Origin: an uncultured Peptococcaceae bacterium
Lineage (GTDB): Bacteria > Bacillota > Peptococcia > Peptococcales > Peptococcaceae
Length of the DNA stretch: 5,963 bases
NCBI GenBank assembly: GCA_945949655.1
Contig: CAMFFG010000086.1
Location: 1-5,963, forward strand
Direction: 5' to 3'
Of the stretch, positions 1-5,532 are shown piece by piece. Within the stretch, counting starts at the first letter, position 1, and every line of letters begins with the position of its first letter. The position numbers and the translations under genes were made by a program. The notes beneath the pieces were generated by a model, which saw only the letters and a list, made by a program, of their open reading frames with translations, did no database searches and was not told the DNA's origin.

Positions 1-1
1 T

Positions 2-28
2 TTGCTTGAATTCAGAAATTGTTACAAT
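2..28 (+). promoter_or_regulatory. Candidate promoter ahead of the spoIIGA fragment
   Basis: TACAAT at 23-28 is preceded by TG at 20-21, which makes an extended -10 element. A weak -35 candidate, TTGCTT at 2-7, lies 15 bases upstream, shorter than the ideal 17. In Bacillus the spoIIG operon uses a sigma-A promoter with unusual spacing activated by Spo0A; I see no clear Spo0A box (TGTCGAA-like) here. The rest of 29-92 shows no gene and no recognisable ftsZ C-terminus, although ftsZ often precedes spoIIGA in clostridia. Weak call. Confidence 0.25.
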
Positions 29-1171
29 ACGTATTTCCGCTGGAACGGTCCACTGGGGCTGAATAAAAGGCGGTCCGGCGCATAGGCGGGGAAAGGGGGA
101 GAGGCGGTGGTCATCTATGTGGATACCCTGTTTCTCCTCAATGCTCTGGTGGATTACCTGCTGCTGCTGGGAGCCGCCCGCCTGGCGGGGGAACCACTGC
201 GCCGTCTGCGGTTCGGGGCCGGGGCGGTCCTGGGCGGACTGAAAGCTGTTGGCCTGAAAGTTTTTGTCGTTATCGGTAAAATCAAAGGAGTAGGTCTGCA
301 GCTTCTGGCCCTGTCTGGCCAGTTCTCTGGCGCAGATGGCAGAAACCAGGCTGCTGTCCAGCCCGCCGGATAAAAAGGTGCAGATGGGGACATCGGATAC
401 CATCTGCCGTTTTACGCTATCCTGCACCAGCACCGACACGGTATGTACGGTATCGGCGTAGCAGTCGGCATGGGGGCGGGCCTCCAGCTGCCAGTAGGTA
501 TGATCCCGTATCTGTGTGCCGGTTATGGTCAGGTAATGGCCGGGCAGCACCTCTTTCATATTATGAAATACGCCGTGGCCTGGCGTGTGGGCCGGGCCCA
601 GTCCCCAGATCTCGCACCATCCGTCGGTCTGGATGGCTGGTGTGATGCCGCCGGCAAACAGTGCCTTCTGCTCGGAGCCAAACAGCACTTCCTGCTCTGC
701 GGTCTGCTGATAGAACAGAGGCTTTACGCCAAGCCGGTCCCGACAGAGGAGCAGCTGGTCGGCGGAGGCATCATAAATAGCAAAGGCGAAAATACCGTTC
801 AACTGCTGAAAAAAGTCGGTGCCGCAGGCCAGATAGCCGTTCAGGATCACTTCGGTATCGCTGTCTGTTTCCCAGGAAAGCGCAAAACCGCTGAGCTGCC
901 TGCGCAATTCCTGCATGTTGTACAGCTCGCCATTGTAGACGATGGTGCAGCGCTGCGAGCCGCTGGCTCTGGTCATGGGCTGGTGTCCCTTCTGCAGATC
1001 GATGATGGAAAGCCTGGTGTGGGCCAGACCGGCATGGGGATACAGCAGGGTGTCCTGCTGGTCGGGGCCGCGGCGCTGCAGGCTTTCTTTCATGTGTTCC
1101 AGCCGTTCCAGCCACCGGGGATGCAGGGTATAGTCAAAGGAAGTCTGATAAAAACCAGCAATTCCGCACAT
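2..1171 (-). CDS. asnB: Glutamine-hydrolysing asparagine synthetase, C-terminally truncated by a junction
   Basis: Transfers amide nitrogen from glutamine to aspartate using ATP, in the cytoplasm. The ATG at 1171 follows AGAAGGAGTG (1189-1180). The protein starts MCGIAGF, so Cys2 is the Ntn nucleophile of the glutaminase domain. RRGPD (33-37), R53 and YNGELYN (79-85) form the glutamine site. The synthetase domain begins with the ATP-pyrophosphatase loop SGGLDSS (268-274), followed by YSFDFTDNDKNFQANSFQ. Homology stops near residues 311-317 (about 221-241). Normal AsnB is about 600 residues, so roughly half is missing, including most of the aspartate/ATP domain. The frame stays open to the window edge, but residues after 317 (rich in Q, P and R) do not resemble AsnB and are antisense to the spoIIGA fragment. 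I read them as non-native sequence. The start lies 6 nt after the dpaB stop, implying co-transcription with dpaAB. Function is intact only if the junction is artefactual. Confidence 0.85.
   Translation of the reverse strand, partial: MCGIAGFYQTSFDYTLHPRWLERLEHMKESLQRRGPDQQDTLLYPHAGLAHTRLSIIDLQKGHQPMTRASGSQRCTIVYNGELYNMQELRRQLSGFALSWETDSDTEVILNGYLACGTDFFQQLNGIFAFAIYDASADQLLLCRDRLGVKPLFYQQTAEQEVLFGSEQKALFAGGITPAIQTDGWCEIWGLGPAHTPGHGVFHNMKEVLPGHYLTITGTQIRDHTYWQLEARPHADCYADTVHTVSVLVQDSVKRQMVSDVPICTFLSGGLDSSLVSAICARELARQGQKLQTYSFDFTDNDKNFQANSFQSAQDRPGPEPQTAQWFPRQAGGSQQQQVIHQSIEEKQGIHIDDHRLSPFPRLCAGPPFIQPQWTVPAEIRIVTISEFKQ
107..241 (+). pseudogene. spoIIGA: SpoIIGA (pro-sigma-E processing peptidase), 5' fragment only
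   Basis: The GTG start at 107 sits just after a GGGGGAGAGG ribosome binding site (95-104). The translation begins VIYVDTLFLLNALVDYLLLL, then RLAGEPLRR and GAVLGGL. This is the typical first membrane segment and following basic loop of SpoIIGA, the membrane aspartic protease that processes pro-sigma-E in the mother cell after septation. Only about 45 of the usual ~280-300 residues are present. After residue 45 the frame runs antisense to the asparagine synthetase gene and stops at 373, so the remaining membrane segments and the catalytic protease domain are missing. The usual partner sigE is not in the window. As written this fragment cannot encode a working protease. It may be a real remnant at a rearrangement point or one side of an assembly chimera. 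Family assignment is from N-terminal pattern only. Confidence 0.72.
221..241. other. Junction between spoIIGA and asnB 5' parts, opposite strands
   Basis: Reading plus, these 21 bases encode the SpoIIGA-like GAVLGGL. Reading minus, the same bases encode an AsnB-like QSAQDRP continuing from NSF. To the left only spoIIGA makes sense; to the right only asnB does. The two genes are therefore joined tail to tail within a shared stretch of up to ~20 bases that fits both families. This fits a microhomology-mediated inversion/deletion or a chimeric join made during amplification or assembly. No insertion sequence, terminal repeat or recombinase site is visible at the point. Confidence 0.65.
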
Positions 1172-1177
1172 AGTTGA

Positions 1178-1795
1178 TCACTCCTTCTGGATGGTTGTTT
1201 CCGGGTATGGGCTGCGGATCACCGGCTGGATCTGCTGGCCCAGCAGGGCCGCCTGGATGGTGGCGGGGATCAGCTCGGTGTGGGCGATCATCGAATTGGG
1301 CTTTTTGCGGTAATTGTCCTGCCCAAAGGGAACAAAATAGATGTTTTTGGTGTTCAGCAGAATCCCGATGTTTTTCAGATTCATGCCCAGCGCGTCGTTG
1401 GTGGCCAGCGAGATCACCAGCGGGCGGTTGTTGCGCAGATGGGCTTTGGCAGCCATCAGCACCGGTGTGTCGGAGATTCCGTTGGCCAGTTTGGATAATG
1501 TGTTGCCGGTGCAGGGGGCGATCAGCAGGATATCGAAAAGGGCTTTGGGGCCGATGGGCTCCGCATCGGGAATGGTGGTGATGGGCTCCCGGCCGGTGAT
1601 CGCTCTGGCTTTTTTCAGAAAGTCCTCCGCCTGCCCGAACCGGCTGTCGATCTGGCAGGCGTGATCAGAAAATATGGTATAGAGGGAGGCGCCGGTCTGG
1701 GCCAGCTGCTCCAGCTCTGCAAAGAGACTGCGGAAGGTGCAGAAGGAGCCGGTCACCGCTACGCCAATGGTTTTATCGTGCAAATCAGCAAGCAT
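1178..1795 (-). CDS. dpaB: Dipicolinate synthase subunit B (SpoVFB)
   Basis: Flavoprotein-like subunit that works with DpaA to oxidise dihydrodipicolinate to dipicolinic acid, the calcium-chelating spore core solute, in the mother cell. At 205 residues it matches the ~200-residue Bacillus SpoVFB. Family signatures include IGVAVTGSFCTF (10-21), SRFG (51-54), EPIGPK (79-84), the stretch from IAPCTGNTLSKLAN (92-105) through MAAKAHLRNNRP (114-125), ATNDALG (131-137) and NTKNIYFVPFGQD (148-160). I chose the ATG at 1795 because the text then aligns with the short N-terminus of SpoVFB, and AGGAAAGG (1812-1805) lies 9 nt upstream; ATGs at 1801 and 1804 are alternatives. The frame is open upstream to 1975, but that part is antisense-like filler inside dpaA. 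It overlaps the dpaA stop by 11 nt, so translational coupling is likely, and it is followed at 6 nt by asnB. Confidence 0.93.
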   Translation of the reverse strand: MLADLHDKTIGVAVTGSFCTFRSLFAELEQLAQTGASLYTIFSDHACQIDSRFGQAEDFLKKARAITGREPITTIPDAEPIGPKALFDILLIAPCTGNTLSKLANGISDTPVLMAAKAHLRNNRPLVISLATNDALGMNLKNIGILLNTKNIYFVPFGQDNYRKKPNSMIAHTELIPATIQAALLGQQIQPVIRSPYPETTIQKE

Positions 1796-2681
1796 ATCCA
1801 TCATCCTTTCCTGGAGGTTTGCCTCTGCCCAGAAAGCGGAGGAGATCTTCTGCCAGCAGCTCTCCGGCTGTCTGCGGTGCGCTGCTTCCCGGCAGGCCGG
1901 GACAGCTCCGATAAAACAGATCGCGGGCTTCGGCTGCCTGCTGGCAGATACCGCCCGGTGAGCTGGCCAGGTCAAAAAGCATGGCAGAGGCCGGCAGATG
2001 CCGGATCAGATCGGCGGTCAGCACCGGTGCCGGTGCGGTGTTGACGATCAGCTCACAGTCGGACAGAACGGTGGGCAGGGCTTGTGGCGGCAGAGTGGCA
2101 AAGCCCTGCGCTCTGGCCAGCGCCCGCCGGGCCGGATCGATCTCGCAGATGGTCACCACACTGCCCAGCGCCTGCAGCTTCTGGGCCAGCAGCAGGCCGC
2201 AGCGGCCATAGCCCAGCAGCAAAACGGCAGTGTTCTGCAGGGTGTAGGGTGTGCACTCCAGCAAAACAGCCAGCATGCCCTCGGCGGTGATGGCGGCATT
2301 GCCCAGGGCCAGTGGCTCCGACTGCAGATAATCGTGGGTGATGATCTGTTTATTGCGGCACTGCTCCACAAAGGCGACGGGCAGATTACCGCCGGCGATG
2401 CGCTGCCCGGCTGTGAGGATCTGCACCAGCAGCGCAAGGGACAGCGGCGGTGCGTCGGGCGGCATGGTCACCTGGGCGTTACGGGCCAAGGGGACCGGCG
2501 CTGCAATACAGGTATAGGCAGATAGCTGATCAGGGCCATCCAGAACAGCGATCTGAGAGGAAGCGGGTCTATAATCGGGCACCGCGTAGACGGCGGAGAG
2601 CAGATGGTGGCGCTCCAGTGTACGGGCCAGCCATTTCTGGCGGGCGTCTCCGCCTATGACGGCGATAGAATCATGAAACAT
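1785..2681 (-). CDS. dpaA: Dipicolinate synthase subunit A (SpoVFA)
   Basis: NAD(P)-dependent dehydrogenase-like subunit of dipicolinate synthase, acting on the lysine-pathway intermediate in the sporulating mother cell. At 298 residues it is of normal length. The N-terminal domain opens with IAVIGGDARQ (6-15). NAAITAEGML (128-137) leads into the Rossmann domain, whose nucleotide loop is LLLGYGRCG (154-162), with the acidic E180 and D182 ending the second strand (ICEIDPARR). Family-typical blocks follow: IVNTAPAPVL (212-221), FDLASSPGG (236-244) and PGLPGSSAPQTAGELLAEDL (261-280). The ATG at 2681 has a strong AAAGGAGG site 7 nt upstream. It is first in the cluster dpaA-dpaB-asnB and is preceded by a sigma-K-like promoter. 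The asd/dapG/dapA genes that accompany spoVF in Bacillus are not present here. Confidence 0.95.
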   Translation of the reverse strand: MFHDSIAVIGGDARQKWLARTLERHHLLSAVYAVPDYRPASSQIAVLDGPDQLSAYTCIAAPVPLARNAQVTMPPDAPPLSLALLVQILTAGQRIAGGNLPVAFVEQCRNKQIITHDYLQSEPLALGNAAITAEGMLAVLLECTPYTLQNTAVLLLGYGRCGLLLAQKLQALGSVVTICEIDPARRALARAQGFATLPPQALPTVLSDCELIVNTAPAPVLTADLIRHLPASAMLFDLASSPGGICQQAAEARDLFYRSCPGLPGSSAPQTAGELLAEDLLRFLGRGKPPGKDDGYAC

Positions 2682-2708
2682 GGAAAAACCTCCTTTCGTT
2701 CTATTAAT

Positions 2709-2736
2709 CAGTATATGGCTGTCGGCGGGATTGGTG
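2709..2736 (-). promoter_or_regulatory. Candidate sigma-K-type promoter of dpaA-dpaB-asnB
   Basis: On the minus strand CACC (2736-2733) is followed after 15 bases by CATATACTG (2717-2709). The published Bacillus sigma-K consensus is mACm for -35 and CATAnnnTA for -10 with about this spacing, so only the last -10 base departs. The predicted transcript would begin about 20 nt before the dpaA ribosome binding site. spoVF is a known sigma-K target in Bacillus subtilis, which supports the call. The CATA block also partly resembles sigma-E -10 elements, so the choice between the two mother-cell sigma factors is inferred. Confidence 0.45.
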
Positions 2737-2767
2737 AGACCGCTTAAAAATTTTGTGCGCCCGATGA

Positions 2768-2795
2768 TTGTTTTTTCCGGGGTAAGTGTTATAAT
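2768..2795 (+). promoter_or_regulatory. Promoter of the EamA permease gene (sigma-A type, extended -10)
   Basis: A perfect TATAAT at 2790-2795 is preceded by TG at 2787-2788 (extended -10), with TTGTTT at 2768-2773 as a weak -35 at 16-base spacing. The predicted start near 2802 leaves a leader of about 45 nt before the ATG at 2849. It fires away from the dpaA promoter, about 30 bp apart. Confidence 0.65.
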
Positions 2796-2817
2796 GAATG
2801 ACTGGAAAAGGATTTCA

Positions 2818-2830
2818 GCCCGTAACGGGC
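2818..2830 (+). promoter_or_regulatory. Compact GC hairpin in the leader of the EamA gene
   Basis: GCCCG (2818-2822) and CGGGC (2826-2830) form a perfect 5-bp inverted repeat around TAA. It lies between the predicted transcription start and the AAAGAGG ribosome binding site (2834-2840), so it could be an operator half-site pair or a small RNA hairpin that influences translation. No T-tract follows, so it is not a terminator. Function unknown; chance is possible at this size. Confidence 0.25.
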
Positions 2831-2848
2831 AGAAAAGAGGTTGTTTCT

Positions 2849-3814
2849 ATGTTATCGACCAATCAGAAACAGGGGTATTTCTGCATTGCAGTGACCACTG
2901 TCTTTTTCAGTCTGATGGAGATCGTTCTTAAATTTATCGGCGGGGATCTGAACCCGGTGCAGGTCACTTTTTCCCGCTTTTTGTTCGGCGGACTGGTGCT
3001 GCTGCCGTTTGCGCTCAATCTGTTGCGCAGGCTGGCGGCGGAGGATGTGCACATGGAGAAAGCGGATCTGGGGTATTTTGCCTTTCTGGGCCTTGTAGGG
3101 ATTGTGATCAGCATGATGCTCTATCAGCTGGCCACACTGCACGCCAATGCCTCGGTGGTGGCGGTGCTTTTCAGCAGCAATCCGCTATTTGTGCTGGTGC
3201 TGGCTTACCTGATCCTGCACGAGCCCATCCATATCCGCAATGTGGTGGCGCTGCTTCTGGATATTGTGGGCATTGTGTTTATTGTGGATCCCTGGAATAT
3301 GGAGATCGAGTTTGCCGGTGTGGCGCTGACCTTGTCGGCTACGCTGATCTTTGCCCTTTACACGGTGCTGGGCAAACGCAAATGCTATAAATTCGGCGGG
3401 CTGGTGGTCACCTGCTTTGGTTTTCTCTTTGGCAGTGCTGAGCTGATCTGCCTGGCCCTGCTGGGGCATATTCCGGCAGTGGCAGACTTTTTAGTGGCCA
3501 ACGGACTGCAGAATTTTGCCAATGTTCCGTTCTTTAGCGGCTATACGCTGCATAATCTACCTATGGTGCTGTTTGTGTATATTGGTGTTACCGGTCTGGG
3601 CTTTGCCTCGTACTTTACCGCTATGGAAAAAACATCGGCCAACACAGCGGCGCTGGTTTTCTTCTTTAAGCCGGTGCTGGCACCCATTCTGGCTTTTCTG
3701 ATCCTGCATGAGAACATTCCGCTGCATATGATCATCGGGATCCTCTTTATCTTAACCGGCTCCATGACCAATCTGCTGCCGGGTCTGCGGCAAAGAAAGG
3801 ACACCGCTGTCTGA
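2849..3814 (+). CDS. EamA/DMT-family permease (10-TM drug/metabolite transporter type)
   Basis: Integral membrane protein of 321 residues with the two tandem EamA domains of the drug/metabolite transporter superfamily. About ten hydrophobic segments are visible, beginning near residues 9-30. The internal duplication is clear: NASVVAVLFSSNPLFVLVLA (100-119) ending in LILHEPIH matches the second-half stretch NTAALVFFFKPVLAPILAFL (265-284) ending in LILHENIP. I chose the ATG at 2849 because AAAGAGG lies 8 nt upstream and the protein then starts with a short polar tail (MLSTNQKQ) before the first membrane segment; an in-frame ATG at 2798 lies about where transcription should begin. The tail after the last segment is short and basic (RQRKD). 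The substrate cannot be read from the sequence; relatives export or import amino acids, purines and other small metabolites. It is monocistronic or leads into deoC, which lies 112 nt downstream with its own candidate promoter. Confidence 0.9.
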   Translation: MLSTNQKQGYFCIAVTTVFFSLMEIVLKFIGGDLNPVQVTFSRFLFGGLVLLPFALNLLRRLAAEDVHMEKADLGYFAFLGLVGIVISMMLYQLATLHANASVVAVLFSSNPLFVLVLAYLILHEPIHIRNVVALLLDIVGIVFIVDPWNMEIEFAGVALTLSATLIFALYTVLGKRKCYKFGGLVVTCFGFLFGSAELICLALLGHIPAVADFLVANGLQNFANVPFFSGYTLHNLPMVLFVYIGVTGLGFASYFTAMEKTSANTAALVFFFKPVLAPILAFLILHENIPLHMIIGILFILTGSMTNLLPGLRQRKDTAV

Positions 3815-3844
3815 GGAAAACTGGAGATTTTCTTTTGCCAGGCC

Positions 3845-3880
3845 GATTGTTTTTTGGCCGGAAATCCGGTAGAGTATATC
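3845..3880 (+). promoter_or_regulatory. Candidate promoter and inverted repeat upstream of deoC
   Basis: TTGTTT (3847-3852) and TAGAGT (3870-3875) are spaced 17 bases apart; TATATC (3875-3880) is an alternative -10. The spacer holds CCGGA/TCCGG (3858-3869), a short inverted repeat placed where a repressor could bind. The block GATTGTTTTTT (3845-3855) recurs in the promoter of the upstream permease gene (2766-2776). No good terminator is seen between the two genes, so read-through from the permease is also possible. Confidence 0.33.
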
Positions 3881-3926
3881 GTAGCAGAAATAAAACTTTG
3901 CAAAGCGCAGTGAGGAGCGATGGACC

Positions 3927-4574
3927 ATGGAACAGCAGCAGATTTATAAGCATATAGACCACACCCAGTTAAAGCAGACGGCAGACTGGGCATCCATTCA
4001 GAAATTATGTGACGAGGCCATCCTGGGCGGCGCGGCGTCGGTGTGTATCCCGCCCTGCTATGTAAAACGGGCCTGCCAGTATGTGCAGGGCAGAATCAAA
4101 ATCTGCACAGTTATTGGATTTCCCAACGGCTATCAGACTACGATGGTGAAGCTGGTGGAAACCAAAGAGGCTTTGGCCGACGGTGCCGATGAGATCGACA
4201 TGGTGATCAATCTGTGCCATGTGAAAAACGGTGACTTTGCCAAAGTGGCCCATGAGATCAAAGCGCTGAAGACGGCCTGCGGACAGCGGACGCTGAAGGT
4301 GATCGTGGAGACCTGTTTCCTGACGGAGGAGGAAAAAATAAAGCTGTGTCACATTGTGACCCAGGCCGGTGCCGACTATATCAAGACCAGCACCGGATTT
4401 GGCTCCGGCGGTGCTACCCTGGAGGATGTGCAGCTGTTTCGCCGGGAAGTGGGCGCCGATGTGAAGATCAAAGCGGCCGGCGGCATCCGCACCGTGGATG
4501 ATGCCGTAAAAATGCTGGAGGCCGGCGCGGACCGGCTGGGTAGCAGCCCATTGCTGAAAGGCTTGACGGAGTGA
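3927..4574 (+). CDS. deoC: Deoxyribose-phosphate aldolase (DERA)
   Basis: Class I (Schiff-base) aldolase that cleaves 2-deoxyribose 5-phosphate to glyceraldehyde 3-phosphate and acetaldehyde in deoxynucleoside catabolism; cytoplasmic TIM barrel. The 215 residues are close to the family's ~220. Diagnostic sites are IDHTQLK (10-16), IGFPNGYQT (63-71, usually IGFPxG), DEIDMVIN (88-95, with catalytic Asp91), KVIVETCFL (124-132), YIKTSTGF (151-158, Lys153 forming the Schiff base) and KIKAAGGIRT (180-189, with the second active-site lysine Lys182). All key residues are present, so it should be active. The ATG at 3927 follows GAGGAG (3912-3917) by 9 nt. Usual partners (deoA, pdp, deoB, cdd) are absent from the window. 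A methyltransferase follows 74 nt later without a convincing promoter of its own. Confidence 0.96.
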   Translation: MEQQQIYKHIDHTQLKQTADWASIQKLCDEAILGGAASVCIPPCYVKRACQYVQGRIKICTVIGFPNGYQTTMVKLVETKEALADGADEIDMVINLCHVKNGDFAKVAHEIKALKTACGQRTLKVIVETCFLTEEEKIKLCHIVTQAGADYIKTSTGFGSGGATLEDVQLFRREVGADVKIKAAGGIRTVDDAVKMLEAGADRLGSSPLLKGLTE

Positions 4575-4648
4575 CGCACAACTTTGCGTGCGGGAGGGTT
4601 TGCACCAGCCCTGTAATGCTGTTTACGAGAACCTGGGAGGAATGGACG

Positions 4649-5320
4649 ATGGAGATCGAAGAACAATTTAATCGGATTGCGCAGGAATACGATGCCAACC
4701 GCAGGAAATTTATTCCCTGTTTTGATGATTATTATAAGAATACCACAAAGCTGATCGCTGCCAGCCTCAGAAAACCAGCTCGTATTCTGGATCTGGGCGC
4801 GGGAACCGGGCTGCTCTCTTATTACTGGTACAGGCAGTACCCGTCGGCAGACTATGTGCTGGTGGATATTGCCGATGCCATGCTGCAGGTGGCCCGCAGG
4901 CGTTTTGCCGGTGTGGACAATGTGCGGTGTCAGACGGGGGATTATGTAAAAGGACTGCCCGATGGCAGTTTTGATGTGATTCTGTCGGCCCTTTCCATTC
5001 ATCATCTGGACGATTCTCAAAAAGTCGAGCTGTTTGCCCGGGTGTATGAAAAACTGCCGGATGGAGGCCTGTTTGTAAACTACGATCAGTTCTGCGGGGA
5101 ATCAGAGCTGATAGATGGCTGGTACAACACCTATTGGCAACAGCAGTTGCTTGACAGCGGCTTAACAGAGCAGGATCTTGCCCTGTGGCGGGAGCGCAGA
5201 AAGCTGGACCGGGAATGTTCGGTGCAGGATGAGATAAGCATGCTGCAGCAATGTCAGTTCCGTGCAGTACAATGCGTGTACTCCTATCACAAATTTTCGG
5301 TCATTGCGGCTGTCAAATAG
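4649..5320 (+). CDS. Class I SAM-dependent methyltransferase, substrate unknown
   Basis: A soluble 223-residue protein with the seven-strand Rossmann methyltransferase core. An N-terminal helical cap (EEQFNRIAQEYDANRRKFIP) precedes motif I ILDLGAGTGLLS (46-57), which binds SAM. VLVDIA (70-75) supplies the acidic residue (Asp73) contacting the ribose, QTGDYV (95-100) supplies the adenine-contacting acidic position, and FDVILSALSIHHL (108-120) is motif IV. GGLFVNYDQF (139-148) is the following strand. The C-terminal part, including YNTYWQQQLL, is probably the substrate lid. ATG 4649 is preferred over an in-frame GTG at 4571 because GGGAGG (4635-4640) lies 8 nt upstream and the extra 26 residues look non-protein-like. 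The family resembles small-molecule methyltransferases of the UbiE/Methyltransf_25 kind, but no substrate motif is recognisable. Probably co-transcribed with deoC; the long palindrome downstream likely ends the transcript. Confidence 0.88.
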   Translation: MEIEEQFNRIAQEYDANRRKFIPCFDDYYKNTTKLIAASLRKPARILDLGAGTGLLSYYWYRQYPSADYVLVDIADAMLQVARRRFAGVDNVRCQTGDYVKGLPDGSFDVILSALSIHHLDDSQKVELFARVYEKLPDGGLFVNYDQFCGESELIDGWYNTYWQQQLLDSGLTEQDLALWRERRKLDRECSVQDEISMLQQCQFRAVQCVYSYHKFSVIAAVK

Positions 5321-5333
5321 TGTTGCGTTGATG

Positions 5334-5532
5334 GTTAGCGATATTGGCTCAGAAACCCTGCAGGAAATTTCTGTGTGTCGAGATTACCATGAACATCTGC
5401 TTACATTGTTTTTACGCGTTGGACAAAGTCCAGAATGCGAAAAACAATGTAAGCAGATGTTCATGGTACGAGGGTTGCAGAAATTTGCCTGCAGGGTTTT
5501 TATGATAAAATATTGCTTTTTTCCCCGCTAAC
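5334..5532. repeat. Long imperfect palindrome (MITE-like or structured RNA) between methyltransferase and moaC
   Basis: The gene-free stretch 5321-5579 is dominated by one long inverted repeat centred on AAA at 5425-5427. From outside in: GTTAGCG (5334-5340) with CGCTAAC (5526-5532); ATATT (5341-5345) with AATAT (5509-5513); a 12-bp arm AAACCCTGCAGG (5353-5364 with 5488-5499); AAATTTCTG (5365-5373 with 5478-5486) after one bulged G; an 11x9 internal loop; then a perfect 29-bp arm (5385-5413 with 5440-5468) holding ACATCTGCTTACATTG. The apex is CGC/GCG then GGAC-AAA-GTCC. The asymmetry at the base (14 extra bases in the right arm) suggests decay or a bulge. No ORF of credible coding character and no target-site duplication is evident. 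It could be a non-autonomous mobile palindrome, a regulatory RNA or an oversized terminator; copy number in the genome would decide. Confidence 0.85.
5353..5501 (+). terminator. Possible intrinsic terminator of the deoC/methyltransferase unit
   Basis: The core of the palindrome ends in CCTGCAGGG directly followed by TTTTT (5497-5501), the arrangement of a Rho-independent terminator with an unusually long stem. It lies 32 nt after the methyltransferase stop. The stem is much larger than needed for termination, so this is probably a by-product of, or one role for, the repeat. On the minus strand the other side reads GGGTTTCTG, with a poor T-run, so termination would be mainly rightward. Confidence 0.4.

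Noticed and set aside
2..220. Native C-terminal continuation of AsnB, since the minus frame stays open to the window edge
   Set aside because: Residues after about 317 do not resemble AsnB, which should continue with a D-x-P-[WYF]-V type segment and the aspartate site. The opposite strand reads as a well-formed SpoIIGA start with its own ribosome binding site.
443..1177. Long open plus-strand frame (244 codons) opposite asnB
   Set aside because: It is the antisense of an unmistakable asparagine synthetase N-terminal half, has no convincing ribosome binding site, and the translation resembles no family I know.
1796..1975. N-terminal extension of DpaB from an upstream ATG at 1975
   Set aside because: It lies wholly inside dpaA in another frame, and the extra residues are W/C/R-rich and not family-like. 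A proper ribosome binding site and family-length protein support a start at 1795.
3816..3832. Possible terminator after the permease (GAAAA...TTTTC followed by TTTT)
   Set aside because: The stem is five pairs, four of them A-T, around a 7-base loop; too weak to call.
4575..4592. CGCAC/GTGCG hairpin just after deoC as a terminator
   Set aside because: Five-bp stem with no following T-tract; the downstream methyltransferase lacks its own clear promoter, so read-through is more likely.
4376..5020. Minus-strand frame of 214 codons across the deoC end and methyltransferase start
   Set aside because: It spans two strongly supported genes on the other strand and shows no recognisable domain; it is a shadow.
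5262..5531. Plus-strand frame of 89 codons through the palindrome
   Set aside because: It starts inside the methyltransferase, much of it is the inverted repeat read through, it has no ribosome binding site, and the Cys-rich translation has no family character.
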